This document shows, piece after piece, positions 45,846 through 57,583 of a DNA stretch of 64,000 nucleotides (position 1 is the first letter of the stretch; each line of letters begins with the position of its first letter). The DNA is from Bettongia penicillata ogilbyi (lineage: Eukaryota; Chordata; Mammalia; Diprotodontia; Potoroidae): NCBI GenBank assembly GCA_023548195.1, contig JAJHZJ010000399.1:6019100-6083099 (forward strand). Direction: 5' to 3'. A program made the translations under genes and the position numbers. The notes below the pieces were generated by a model, which saw nothing but the letters and a program-made list of their open reading frames with translations, was not told where the DNA came from and made no database searches.

Positions 45846-46144
45846 ATGCTGTTGCAACACACATGTGATTGAAAAACTTACAAACAGATTCCTGCTTTGG
45901 CAGATAGAAGGGCTAACTTTTCTCCATTCCTTTCTCCCTACCTCAACATTGAAAAAAGACTCCTTTTGAGAAAATGAAGCTGTGTGGCTGCACAGAAATT
46001 TCTCACCTCATTTTCTTGCTCTCTAACCTGTCTTGCTGTTGGCCTGAAGGGTCACAGTGCAATACTGGGGCCCCCAGCAGTAGGGGACAACGGAAGGAGC
46101 CAAAAGCAGCTGTAGGTTTGGGTGTGAGAAGGTGGTAAATACTG

Positions 46145-46310
46145 TGTTTGAGAGTCAGAGGCCCTGAACCAGAAATCCAGCTCTGCTACTGCCTGACAAG
46201 CACTCTCCCTCTCTAAGTCTCAGTTTCTGCATTTGTGAAAATGAGTGGGTTTAACCAGATCAGTTCTAGGATACTTTTCAGGTGTAATGGCCTGTTATCT
46301 TACATATGAG
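46145..46310 (+). mobile_element. MIR / CORE-SINE copy
   Basis: 'gagagtcagaggccctgaac', 'tctctaagtctcagtttctg', 'catttgtgaaaatgagtggg' follow MIR order. The stretch 45846-46144 holds nothing recognised. Confidence 0.65.
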
Positions 46311-46339
46311 TTTGGAAGGGGAATTATTCTTTGGCACAC

Positions 46340-47190
46340 TGCATTTTTTAATTAGTTAATTTATTTTAAGTTTTCAATATTCATTTCCACAAAATTTTGA
46401 GTTCCAAATTTACTCCCCATCTCTCCCTTCCCCCCAAAAACATCATGCACTCTGATTGCCCCTTCAACCAATGTGCCCTCCCTTCTAACACTCCTCCCTT
46501 CCCTCATCCCCATCTTTGCTCTTGTCCTGTAGGGCAAGATAAATGTCTATACCCCATTACCTGTATTTATTATTTTCCAATTGTATGCAAAAACAGTTCG
46601 CAATATTTGTTCCTAAAACGTTGAGTTCCAACTTCTCTTCCTTCTTCCCTTTGTACCCTTCCCCACTGAGGAGACAAGTGATTCAATATAGGCTATAAAT
46701 GTGTAGTTTTGCAAATGACTTCCTTAATAATCATGCTGTATAAAACTAATTATATTTCCCTCCCTCATATCCTGCCCCTGCCATTTCTTCTATTCTCTCT
46801 TTTGACCTTCTCCCTTCCCAAGAGTGTTACTTCTCATTGCTCTATTCTCTTATTTGCTTTCCCTTCGATCATACCCCTCTCCCTGCTTATTCCCTTCTCC
46901 CCCACTTTCCTGTACTGTAAGATAGACTTTCATATCAAATTGAGTGTGCATGTTATTCCTTCCTTGAGCCAAATATGAGGAGATTAAGCTTCACTTTTTC
47001 CCCTCTCACCTCGCTCATTTTCCCCTCCATTGGAAAAGCTTTTTCTTGCCTCTTCTATGAGAGATAATTTGTCCCATTGCATTTCTCCCTTTCCCCTTCC
47101 AATATAGTCCTCTCTCCTCCCTTAATTTCACTTTTTTTAGATATGATCCCTTCCTATTCAACTCACCCTGTGCTCTCTGTCTCTCTCACT

Positions 47191-47236
<46 letters not shown>

Positions 47237-47465
47237 TATACACATATATACACATATATATATATACATATATATAAAATATATATATGTGTGTGTGTGT
47301 GTGTATGCATATGTGTGTCTGTGTGTGTAATGTCTCCAAATTCCCAGATGTTGAGAAACGTTTCAAGAGTTACAAATATTATCTTTCCATGGAGGATTGT
47401 AAACAGTTCAACTTTAGTAGGTCCCTTGTGATTCTTGATTTTAATCCTAAGCGTTTCTCTTTTTG
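46340..47465 (-). mobile_element. H9, 3' part: HAL1-like 3'UTR with TA/TG microsatellite
   Basis: Minus-strand tail and 3'UTR, then about 45 bases patched from ORF1 C-terminal and middle sequence (47420-47465) with internal deletions. Then H10 in opposite orientation. The 5' part of the same element probably resumes at 49250. Confidence 0.7.
47193..47330. repeat. (TA)n / (TG)n compound microsatellite
   Basis: TA-rich run about 47193-47285 followed by TG units to about 47330. Sits at the usual microsatellite position of the H-type 3'UTR. Confidence 0.9.
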
Positions 47466-47469
47466 CAAG

Positions 47470-48295
47470 CATCAACAGCTTGCTAAAGGAGACCCAAAAA
47501 ATGCTGAAGAAAATAACACTTAAAAATAGGCTAACTCAGTTGGCAAAAAGAAGTTCAAAAAGGCAATGAGGAGAAGAATGTTTTAAAAAGCAGAATTAGC
47601 CAAATGGAAAAGAAAGTTCAAAAGATCACTGAGGAAAATAGTTCTTTAAAAATTAGAATGGAACAGATGGAGGCTAATGACTTTATGTGAAACCAAGAAA
47701 TCACAAAACAAAACCAAAAGAAAGAAAAAATAAGAGAAAATATGAAATATCTCATTGGAGAAACTGCTTACCTGGAAAATAGATGCAGGAGAGACAATTT
47801 AAAAATTATGGGACTACCTGAAAGTCATGATCAAAAAAAGAGCCTAGACATCATCTTTCATGAAATTATCAAGGCAAACTGCCCTGATATTCTAGAAGTA
47901 GAAGGCAAAATAAATACTGAAAGCATCCACCAATCTCCTGAAAGAGATCCAAAAAGAGAAACTCCTAGAAACGTTGTAACCAAATTTTAGAGTTACCAAG
48001 TCAAGAAGAAAATATTACAAGTAGCTAGAAAAAAAAAAACAATTTGAGTATTGTGGAAATACAATCAGGATAACACAAGACATAGTAACTTATACATTAA
48101 GGGATACAAGGGCTTGAAATATGATATTCCAGAAGTCAAAGAAACTAGGACTAAAACCAAGAATTACCTACCCAGCAATACTGAATATAATACTTCAGGT
48201 GAAACAAAGATTTTTAAATGAAATAGAGGACTTTCAAGCCTTCTTGATGACAAGAACAGAACAAAGGAAATTTGACTTTCAAACACAAGAATGAA
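47470..48295 (+). pseudogene. ORF1 fragment of H10
   Basis: Coiled coil, RRM and C-terminal domain of ORF1 in broken frames. The longest open part is 47742-47990 (YLIGETAYLENRCRRDNLKI, GLPESHD). It ends with the C-terminal FDFQTQE-type stop, as in the intact copy. Confidence 0.8.
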
Positions 48296-48309
48296 GAGAA
48301 GCATGAAAC

Positions 48310-48311
<2 letters not shown>

Positions 48312-48390
<79 letters not shown>
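48312..48390 (+). repeat. (GA)n microsatellite in the H10 3'UTR
   Basis: About 39 near-perfect GA units close behind the ORF1 stop. Confidence 0.95.
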
Positions 48391-48393
<3 letters not shown>

Positions 48394-49249
48394 AGAGTGA
48401 GTTGAATAGGAAAAGATCATAACAAAAAAATGAAATTAAGAGAAAAGAGAGGAATATATTGGGAGGAGAGAGGGAGGAATGGAATGGGGCAAATTGTCTC
48501 TCATAAAAGAGGCAAGAAAAAGTCTATTCAATGGAGGGGAAAAAGGCGGAAGTGAGAGGGAAAAGGAGAAGCTTACTCTCATCACATTTGACTCAAGGAA
48601 GGAATAAAATGTGCACTCATTTTGGTATGATAACCTATCTTGCAGTACTGGAAATTGGGGGAGAAGGGGATAAGCAGGGTAGGGGGAATGGTGGAAAGGA
48701 GGGTAATGGGAGGAGAAAGCAATTAGTAGTCAATACTCTTGGACAGGGACAAGGTCAAAACAGAGAATAGAAGAAATGGGGGGCAGGATAGGATGGAGGA
48801 AAATATGATTAATCTTACATCACATGCCTAACATGGAAGTCATTTGCAAAACTACACATATCTAGCTTATATTGAATTGCTTACTTTCCCAAAAGATATG
48901 GGTTCAGAGGGAGGGAGGAGAAGTTGGAACTTAAAAGTTTAGGAATAACTTGATTTTTGTTCTTGCATACAACTTGGAAACAAGGAATTAAGGTAATGGG
49001 GTATAAAAATTTATTTGCCCTACAGGATAAAATAGGAGATGGAGATAAGGGAAGGGAGGAATGTTGGAAGGGAGGACAGATTGGTGGTAGGGGTAATTAG
49101 AATGCTTGGCACTCTGGTTGGGGGGAAGGGAGAGATGGGGAGAAAATTTGGAACTCAAAATTTTGTGGAAATAAATGTTGAAAACTTAAAATAAATTTAA
49201 AAAATTAAAAAAATAGCCCATTAAAACCTCACCCCACCCTAAAACAAAA

Positions 49250-50165
49250 AGAAGTCCTTTTTGAGCTCTTCCATGGCCTGGGACCACTGTATATTTATTT
49301 TAGAGGTTTTGGATGCAGAAGCCTCTACTTTTATGTCTCCGCCTGATGGTAAACATTGTTCTTCCTCATCTGAAAGGATGGGAGAGGTTACCTGTTCACC
49401 AAGAAAGTAATCTTCTGGAGTCTTATATATTTTTTCCCTTTTTTGAGCATTTGCCCAACCATATACTTGATTTTTGGGAACCTTGTCAAGAGTCGGGTAT
49501 AGTCTGGTGACCTGTAAGATCTCAGTTCCTCCAAGGTTGCACAATCAAGGAAGAGAAGCTTACTCCCTGGCCAGGCAGGCAGCTGAGATTCAGATCAGCT
49601 CCTCAATTCCCCCACTCAGGGCTTAGATTAAGATCAGCTGCTCAATTCCCTCTGAGACTTTAAGCTGAGGCTTCACCAATGGAAGCTGTTTGCTGCCTTC
49701 TCTGGCCACCTCCATTGCAGGCACCACTGCCTGCTGCAGATCCTCCCACCATCACTGCTGCCTGGTACCAGGACTAGGGGAGGAACCTGCTCCTTTGTCA
49801 TGGAGGTGAAAAAGCTCTCTCACTGACTTTTGAAATTTCCTTTGTTGCCTGTGGGTTAAGGGATCTGCGAACCTACTCTGCTGCTGCTGAAGATTCTGCC
49901 CCCAAGGCCTATTCCAATCCTGTTCCTCCTGGTGCTGCACAGTCAATACTGGGCTGTGCCCAGCTCCGTGTCCTGTGCAATAGACCTTTCCTGTCGCACT
50001 TCCAGGTCACCCTGGGCTGGAAATCTCCTCCACTTTGTCTTTCTGTGGCTTCTGCTGCTCTAGAATTTCTTGAGTCTTTCTTTCTTTCTTTACAGTTATT
50101 TTATGGGTTGTGGGTGAGGAGCTAGAGTGTATGTGTCTGTCTACTACACCATCTTGACTCACTCC
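49250..50165 (-). mobile_element. H9, 5' part: ORF1 N-terminus and 5'UTR
   Basis: Minus strand. ORF1 N-terminal part 49250-49460 reads KIYKTPEDYFLGEQ and AMEELKKDF. The GC-rich 5'UTR runs to about 50165, ending in a G-rich GGGGGGAGCGAGGAG-type start. The middle and C-terminal ORF1 of this copy are missing between here and 47465. Confidence 0.7.
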
Positions 50166-50214
50166 TCGCTCCCCCCACCACACACACTTTACTCTTGACA
50201 CAGCAAAGTTCGTT

Positions 50215-51260
50215 GTTTGTTGTCCTTTGAGGAGCAGAACGACATCACCATTGTAAAGTGAAATTTCATTGTGTCCAGCTGTGGCTGATCACACCAATAT
50301 GGGCTCAGAATGATCTAACACCGATTGGGCACAGATACTCTATATGAATATTTGGGGTAGATATTCCAAATTTGTGCATCCTGCATTTACTTTGTACTGT
50401 CTCAATTCTGCTTTGCTCAAAAAGTACAGTACCTTTTCTTATGTGAGCACATCATGCTGACTGGTGCTGTGCCAGTGTCTCCCATGTTGCACAGTTAAAT
50501 CCAAATTTTTTGAGAGAGACTTTGAGGGTGTCCTTGTATCGCTTCTTCTGACCACCATCTGATTGCCTGCCCCATGCAAGTTCTCCATAAAATAGTGTTT
50601 TATGCAAGCATACATTTTGCATTCAAACAACGTGGCCAGTCCATCAGAGTTGTGCTGTCTGAAGGACAGTTCAAATACTTGGTATTTCAGCTCAAGCAAA
50701 GACTTCAGTGTCTGGTACCTTATCCTGCGTGGTGATCCCCCGAATGTTTCTAAGACAGTTCGAATGGAAGAAATTCAGTTTCTTGGAATGGCATTGGTAG
50801 ACTGTCCATGTTTCACAAGTATGTAACAATAAGGTCATCACAATGACTCTATCAACCTTCAATTTGGTAGTCAGTCTAATACCTCTTCTCCCTCAAATCT
50901 TTCTTCAGAGCCTCCCAAACACTAAGCTAGCTCTGGCCATGTGTGCATCAACCTCGTTGTCAATGTCTACATCCCTGGAAACTACACTGCCAAGGTAAGT
51001 GAACTTATCCACAGCATTCAAAACTTCTCCATTTGTTATAACCGATGGTTCCACATATAGATGGTGTGACAGTGGTTTTTGGAGCACCTGCGTTTTTCTT
51101 TTTGGTACTAATTATTAGGCAAAAATTAGCACAGGCAGCAGAGAATTGATCCGTACTTTGTTGTTCAGCAAAGTACTCAATATCTGGGTCATAGAATATG
51201 ACTTTAGAAATGTGACAAGCCATGAGATTCTGGTCCCTGCTCGTAGATGTATAAGATTTC
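50215..51260 (-). mobile_element. RTE-clade LINE, second copy
   Basis: Same region as 3770-4655. Readable pieces: 50905-51087 (NGEVLNAVDKFTYLGSVVSR, VDAHMARA) and 50439-50699 (DTRTPSKSLSKNLDL). Frames are broken. It ends near a 'tttgttgtcctttgaggagc' stretch, the conserved RTE 3' end shared with the other copy. Confidence 0.8.
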
Positions 51261-51289
51261 ACTGGTGGTACTCTCTAATCCAGAATAAC

Positions 51290-51460
51290 TGAGGGAACCT
51301 TGTAGAGATGAGGTTTGCATTCTAATTTGCCATTTACTGTCTAATAGTAAGCAAGCTTCTCTCTGCTCCTCAATTTCCCCATCTGTGTTTTCTACAATTA
51401 GCTGGTCTCTAAGGCCCCTTCCAGCTTATAGAGAGCCTCAAAAAAGACTTCTGGTAATAG
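51290..51460 (+). mobile_element. MIR / CORE-SINE copy
   Basis: 'taagcaagcttctctctgct', 'ctcaatttccccatctgtgt', then 'ggtctctaaggccccttcca', in MIR order. Confidence 0.6.
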
Positions 51461-51953
51461 CATGCCACGTAGAGATGGAACAGACTCTTGATGAGACAGC
51501 TAGGGGATCAGGGGATAAGGAGAAGTCTGTGGAGGATGTTTCTCGGCCCACTTTCAGAGAACTCTGGGGCACACTGACAAGAGGGAAGCACCAGCATACT
51601 CACCCCAGGGGCATGTGAGGAGGTATCAAAACCCAAATCTCTCAGAGTCTCAGTGCCAAACCCCAGAGGATCTATCATTCACTCACCCACCTTCTCAACA
51701 GTATGCCCCTACTAAATGGAGGGATGGTCCATAGCACTGGAAAAACCAACTCTCCTGAAACTCCAAGAAACAATGGAGATGTGAGGTCCACCACTTTAAT
51801 CTAGAGGCTCCTGCCTTGATACTACCACCACTAACAAGTCTCAGTCCTCCTAACCTCCCCCAGCTGGCCAAAATAGTACCCATTGGGTCCTGCCCACACA
51901 TACTCATCCCTTTCCCTAGCCCTGTTGAAGGGCTAACGCTTGTCACATACCTA
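51461..51953 (-). other. Probable 3'UTR of the SERPINH1 retropseudogene, otherwise unassigned
   Basis: Lies directly downstream of the pseudogene stop on the minus strand and has a base composition like it. No repeat recognised. I did not find a clear AATAAA or A-tail, so the 3' end is not defined. Confidence 0.4.
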
Positions 51954-53160
51954 GTCACTCTTCAGCCTGATAAGATGGCCAATGAAAAGCAAGGAACCAC
52001 TCTGGGCATTCTTGTCCAGTAAGATGAAGGGAGAGTCAGCATGAAACAACTTGGGGCTCTGAAGCTCCTCATGCCTGTAGATGTCCTGGTCAAAGGGATT
52101 GCCATCTGTGTCCCATTCAAAAGCTGTGTCATGGAAGTCACTCACTAGGTACAGGACCTTCTTGCCTGACATTCTAGATAAGTCTTCCTTGTTCTTGTCA
52201 ATGGTCTCCATCAGGTCCAGTCCAGGCAGATGTTTCTGGAGGTCATGGGTCACCTCCATGACTCCCTTGGGCCTGGAGATAGTCACAGCCTTCTTTCTCA
52301 TCTTGCTCAACTAGGTGTTGAGCTACCCCTTAAGAGTTTTCCCAACTTCTCCAGGGGCTCCACATGGTGGGGCATAATGATGATGATGCTCAAGAGTTTA
52401 TGGGCCAAGGGTATCTCAACCCTCTGGAGTTTTTCTGTTTCATCATCATTGTAGTGGTAGGGGCCTGTGCAGTGAGAGCATCATGGGCACTTCTACTCTG
52501 TAGGACTGGGTCACCATGACACATGGATTGTCAACCAACTTATGGCGGAATTTTTAATTCCAGTGGGGCTTGAAGAACATGGTGTTGACAATGAGGATTC
52601 CATCAGTCCTCTCCACATCCTCAGTGACCTTCAGCAGCTTGCCTTCCATATTCTGGGAGGCCCACTCATTGATGGACTGCAGGGCACTCCACTCGTCCTG
52701 GAAGTTGATTTTGGAGTGCTCATAATTGTAGTGCTTCTTATTGCTCTTACAAAGTAACTGGCAAAGTTGATCAAGCCGAGCCCATGGAGGCAGTTGTTCA
52801 GTTTCCAAGCCGTGTTGCAGGTAGTGGAGTTGCTGACAGAAGAAAGAAGCTCACCCAAGCCCATGTGCACATCAACCTCACAGAGCTTGTCAGTACTCAG
52901 AAGTACCTTGGCCTGAGAAGTGGTGTTCACCTTCCTGCTCATAGACACCAGTCCCGGGGCTGAGACCAAGATCACAAGGGACAGAAAAATTTTCTCCACC
53001 CCCTTGTCTTGGGCCGTGGCATGGTAGAGGTTGAAAGCCAGGTTATTGTTCCCCTCAGTCAAGATGGTGATGTTCTCACTCACTTTTGCCTCCCTGCCTT
53101 CCAAGTCACTGACTTCTTGCCTTCACTGGCGCTGGGAACTGGCAGGAAGTAGAGCATGCT
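51954..53160 (-). pseudogene. SERPINH1: Processed pseudogene of SERPINH1 (HSP47 collagen chaperone)
   Basis: The parent is a serpin-fold chaperone of procollagen in the ER. Three minus-strand pieces cover almost the whole protein without introns. 52740-53104 holds NLAFNLYHATAQDKGVE, SQAKVLLSTDKL and [13 protein letters not shown]. 52554-52740 holds [20 protein letters not shown] and [11 protein letters not shown]. 51954-52310 holds [46 protein letters not shown] and [12 protein letters not shown]. The part between about 52310 and 52550 is frameshifted ('MPHH' region readable by nucleotide). The last frame stops after IRLKSD, so the RDEL ER-retention signal of HSP47 is lost. Span (about 1.2 kb) matches the parental coding length (418 codons in human). 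Confidence 0.92.
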
Positions 53161-53324
53161 AATGAGTTGTGTTGCCCCTATGGTTGCTGGGGGACTATGG
53201 CTTTTAGCTACTAAGAACCTGAGTTTAGGTGGGCAGAGATGAGGACCCTCTCCCCCGTGCCTCTCAGGGCTAGGATCACCTCTACTCTGTCCCCGTGCTG
53301 TCCCTCTTCCCCTCTATTTCTTAG

Positions 53325-53775
53325 CCTGCCAAGTAATTTTGGTGATTCCTGCTTCATAATACCAGTTTAAGATCGGGTATGTCTAAGTCACCTTTCCTAT
53401 CATTTCTTTTCATTATTTCCCTTGATATTGTGTACCTTTTATTCTTCCAAATGAATTTTGATGTTGTTTTTTCTATCTGTAGAATAATACTTTGGTATTA
53501 GATAGAAGAGTCATTTTTATTACATTAGCTTGGTCTACCCCTGAGCAACTGATGTGTTTCAATTATTTAGAACTGACTTTATTTTGTGAAAAGTATTTGC
53601 AATTGTGTTCTCATAGTTCCTGTGTCTGTTTTGGCAGGTGGACTCCCAAATATTTTATAGTATCTACAGTAACTTTAAATGTGATTTCTCTTTCTGTTTC
53701 TTGCTGTTGAGTTTTGTTAGAAATATATAGAAATGCAGATGATTTATGTGTTTATATCTTGCAACGTTGTTTGTT
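53325..53775 (-). mobile_element. L1-F, ORF2 fragment
   Basis: Minus-strand RT C-terminal region: 'tagcttggtctacccctgag', 'ttctgtttcttgctgttgag'. Followed by H11 and H12. It may be the same L1 that resumes at 62241, with about 400 bp missing between. Confidence 0.7.
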
Positions 53776-54232
53776 TTTTCTTTTTTATTCTTTAATTATT
53801 TTTAGTTTTCAACATTCATATCTGCAAGATTTAAGCTCCAGCTTTTCTCCCTATCTTTTCCCTCCCCTCAAACTGATGTGGCATGCATTCTAACTGCCCC
53901 TTCCACCAGTTCACCTACCCTTTTTTCACACCTCTCTTGTCACCTTCCTCATTACTTTCTTGTAGGGCAATATAGATTTCTTTAACCCATTGCCTATATG
54001 TGTTATTTCCCAAGTTCATGTAAAAATTTTATTTGTTTTTAAAACTTGAGTTAGAAATTCTTTTCCTTCTTCCCTCTCCATCCACCCTTATCAAGAACTA
54101 AAGCCATTCTATATAGATTATATATGTCTAATTATGAAAAACACTTCAATATTGTGAAAGACTAATTATATTTCTCTCCATCCCATCCCACTCCATGCTC
54201 ATGACATTTTCAATTTTGACCCTGTCCCTTCT
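53776..54232 (-). mobile_element. H11: HAL1-like 3'UTR end only
   Basis: Tail and first part of the 3'UTR ('tagttttcaacattcatatc', 'cttgtagggcaatatagatt', 'ctctccatcccatcccactc'). It stops where the tail of H12 begins, so H12 probably inserted into it. Confidence 0.7.
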
Positions 54233-55041
54233 ATTTTTTCATAAAAAAATTTATTTAAAATTTTCAACATTCACTTCCACAAAATTTTGAATTTCAATTT
54301 TTTTCCCCATCTTCCCCTACACCCACCCCAGGACAGCGTGTATTTTGATTTCCCCTTCACCCAGTTGTCTAACCCTTCTATCACACACACTCTTTTATCC
54401 TTTCTCTTCTATTTTCCTGTAGGGTAAGATAGATTTCTATAAACCATAGCTTATGTATCTTATTTCCTAGTTGCATGTAAAAACAATCTCCAACATTCCT
54501 TTTTAAAGCTTTGAGTTTTACATTATCTCCCTTCCTCCCATCCCACCCACTCTCATTGAGAAGGCAAGCAATTCAATAAAGGTTGTTCATGTGTGATCAT
54601 GCAAAAGACTTCCATAACCATGATACTGTGAAAGACTAACTGTGTTTCCCTCCATCCTGTCCTGGTAATTCTCTGCTTTAACCTGACCCTCAAATAAAGT
54701 GTTTGCTTTCCATTATCCCTTCCCCCAAAACTGCAATCCCTTCTATCATTCTCCCTTTCTTATCCCCTTCCCCTCTACTTTCCTGTAGGATTAGTTAAAC
54801 TTCCATACCCAATTGAGTGTGTATGTTATTTCCTCTTTAAGTCAAACATGATGAGAGTAAGATTCACTCATTTCCTCTGAACTCCTTCCTCTTCTCCTCC
54901 ATTGTGAAACGTTTTTCTTGCCTCTGTTATGTGAGATAAATTGCCCCATTCTATCCCTCTCCTTTTCCTTGTCCAAATTTTTTACTCTCTCATCCCTTAA
55001 TTTTATTTTTAGATGCCATTTCTTCATATTCAATTCATCCC

Positions 55042-55079
55042 GTACCATCCATCCATCCATCCATCCATCCATCCATCCA

Positions 55080-55145
<66 letters not shown>
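55042..55145 (+). repeat. (ATCC)n followed by (CT)n
   Basis: About nine ATCC units (55046-55082) then about thirty CT units (55083-55144), at the position where H1, H3, H4, H6 and H8 carry (TG)n. Confidence 0.95.
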
Positions 55146-55150
<5 letters not shown>

Positions 55151-55282
55151 ATTTCTTCCAAATACTCTAATACTAAGCAAGTTTTCATGAGTTAAAAATA
55201 TCATATTTCTATATAGGAATGTAAACGTTTCATCTTTAATAAACCCCTCATGACTTCTCTTTTCTGATTACCTTTTCATTCT

Positions 55283-56354
55283 TCTCTTGATTCTGGTAAA
55301 TGAAAGTCAAATTTTCAATTCAGTTTAGGCCTTGCTAGCAAGAATGTTTGGAAATCTTCTTTATTTAGATATTCCTTTTTTCTTCATAAGGGATATTTTG
55401 CTGGGTAGATAATTCTGGGTTTTAATCCTATCTCCTCAGAGCACTAGAACGTCATATTCTGAGACCTTAGATCCCTTAATGTAGAAGCTGCTAGGTCTTG
55501 TGTAATCCTAATTGTTTCCCACAATACTTGAATTACTTTTTCTGCCTGTGTGAATTTTCTCCTTGACCTAGAAGCTCTTGAACTTGACTATACTATTTCT
55601 AGGAGTTTCCCTTTGGAATCTCTTTCAGCAGGTGACTGTTGGATTCTTGTAATTTATTTTACCTTCTGGCTAAAGAATATCAAGGGCGTTTTTCTTGAGA
55701 ATTTCTTGAAAGATGATATCTAGGCTCTCTTTTTTTTCTTACTATGATTTTCAGGTAGTCCAAAAATTTTAATTTACCTCTCCTGGATCTATTTTCCAGG
55801 TCAGTTGCTTTACCAATTGGTTATTCACATTGTCTTCTATTTTTTCATTCTTTTTTGTTTTGCTTTATAATTTCTTGATTTTTCATAAAGTCATAAGCTT
55901 CCATCTGCTCCATTCTAATTTTTAAGGAATTAATTTTTCAGTAAGCTTTACGACCCCATTTTCCCTCTGACCAATTCTCATTTCTATGGATTTGTTCTCT
56001 GCATTGTCTTTTTGGATGTATTTTGTCATTTAGGTCAGTCTTTTTCTCAAGGTGTTATTTTCTTCAGGATTTTGGTTCCCCTTTAGCAAGCAGTTGACTC
56101 ATTGTTTAAGATTTTTTTTTGCATCGCTCATTTTTTTTCCTATTTTTTTTCCCTCTACTTCTCTCACTTGATTTTCAAAATTCTTTTTGAGCCCTTCCAT
56201 GGCCTGAAACCAATTCATATATATATATTTTTTTTCTTGGAGGCTTTGGATGTAGGAGATTTTACTTTGTTTCCTTCTTCTGACTGTCTGTTTTGATATT
56301 CTTGTTAGCAAAGCAAGATTCTGTAGTCTGATCATTTTTTCTGTTTTTGTCCAT
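55283..56354 (-). pseudogene. Decayed ORF1 of H12
   Basis: Nucleotide alignment to the intact ORF1 holds over its length. The longest readable part is near the N-terminus (56099-56335; WFQAMEGLKKNFENQVREVE). Stops in all frames. Confidence 0.7.
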
Positions 56355-56942
56355 TTCCCCAGGCAATCACTTGACTTTTGAGCTCGTTGTCAAAGTATTT
56401 CTCTGCTTCCAGTGGGGGTGTTTAGAGGTATTCTTAGCTGCTCGATCTCCCTAAAATCTTTGGGAGTACAGTTCCGCAAATTGCCACTACAGCTGTCTCG
56501 GCTGTTGCTACCATTTCTCTGGGCTCTTCTGCCCTCTCCACTTTCTCTAGCACCCTGGGCCTGGGGCTAGAACATTCTACCCTATCACATAGTTCTTACA
56601 GGTTTTTTCCCCTGACCTTCCAATTTATCATTGGCATTTTGGAGTCACAAAGCCTGAAAACCACCACAGGTTCCATCAGTTCAGTCCCCCAACGTTGCTC
56701 AGGTCCCATCTGTCCTGGTGCAGTCCACAGTAGACTGCACTCTCCTCCCAACTCAGTGCAATAGACCCTTCCCAAAGACCGTCCAGGCTGTTGTGGGTTG
56801 GAGATTTGCTTCATTTCATTATTTTGTCTGTTCTGCAGCTCCAGAATTTCTTTAAAGTCAGTTTTTACAGGAATTTGCCTGGGTTTGGGGTCAAAGTTCT
56901 AATTACTCACTGATTTTACTCCTCCCTTTTGGCTCCACCCAC

Positions 56943-56947
56943 CCATT
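56943..56947. repeat. ERV-L target-site duplication, left
   Basis: CCATT, repeated at 62236-62240, directly outside the LTR ends. Five bases is the usual ERV-L duplication size. Short, so supported mainly by its exact placement. Confidence 0.7.
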
Positions 56948-57424
56948 TGCATCTCCAAGACAATATTCATGGCATTGATGATGATTATGAATTTGCCAGT
57001 GTGATTCTCAATAGCAAAGTATAAAAGACTCTCCATGTAGGAGACAGAAGAAAAAAAAAATCATTTATTCAAACACCAAAAAACCAAATCCCAGAACCAG
57101 AAAGTTAAATCTGTCATGGTAGCCAAAAAGTCAATACACATTATCACTGAATGTATCACTGAATGGGGCAAAGTCATTCCTTAGCCTCCCCCCACCCTTC
57201 TGCTGAGACCTTCTTACAAACAAACACTCATGATCCTTGGTATGCCTGCTGACCTGCATCCCCTCTCCTCTGCCCTGATCACTCTCACTAACTCCACTCT
57301 TCCTGTTCCACCTGTTCAGCAAGTTCCTGCCACCTCATGTAACTTAGGTTTCCAGATGATTTAAGAAGGTCACATGGACCTATTAATGAATGAGAAAGAT
57401 TTTTCCAATTAGATTGCTATTACA
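56948..57424 (-). repeat. 3' LTR of the ERV-L provirus
   Basis: 477 bp, TG...CA, aligned along its length to 61772-62235 with many substitutions, so an old insertion. AATAAA on the minus strand (complement at 57064-57069). Minus strand starts TGTAATAGCAATC. Confidence 0.8.
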
Positions 57425-57583
57425 TTCAGCCGCAAGATCTTTTGTATTCATTACATAAGTTGATGGGGCAATGGGTATCAGTAGAATTGTAACAGGGATA
57501 ACAGAAAATAATCATATTAAACAATATCTTAAGTTACTGGTGCTAATAGAATTTTACAACAGCATAACAGAAATCAGAGAAAA

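Larger units (their letters stand above)
47466..49210 (+). mobile_element. H10: plus-strand HAL1-like element, 5'-truncated
   Basis: Starts inside ORF1 ('gcttgctaaaggagacccaa') and runs to the end of ORF1 (about 48295), a (GA)n microsatellite, 3'UTR and an A-rich end at 49195-49212. It is the only plus-strand member in the window and lies between the two minus-strand halves of H9. Confidence 0.8.
54233..56942 (-). mobile_element. H12: HAL1-like element with compound microsatellite
   Basis: 3'UTR 54233-55270 with an (ATCC)n/(CT)n tract, decayed ORF1 55283-56354, 5'UTR to about 56942. Its 5' end abuts the ERV-L target duplication. No ORF2. Confidence 0.75.

Noticed and set aside
46397..46624. 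Plus-strand proline/serine-rich open frames in the 3'UTRs (also at 11603, 34832 and others)
   Set aside because: Antisense reading of the purine-rich HAL1-like 3'UTR, seen in every copy with different lengths.
48214..48420. Leu-Ser repeat protein frame over the GA/CT tract, and the similar one at 54918-55204
   Set aside because: Translation of a dinucleotide microsatellite; no flanking coding evidence.
55042..55145. Regularly spaced short repeats considered as a CRISPR-like or minisatellite array
   Set aside because: Pure (ATCC)n and (CT)n tracts with no spacers; ordinary microsatellite.
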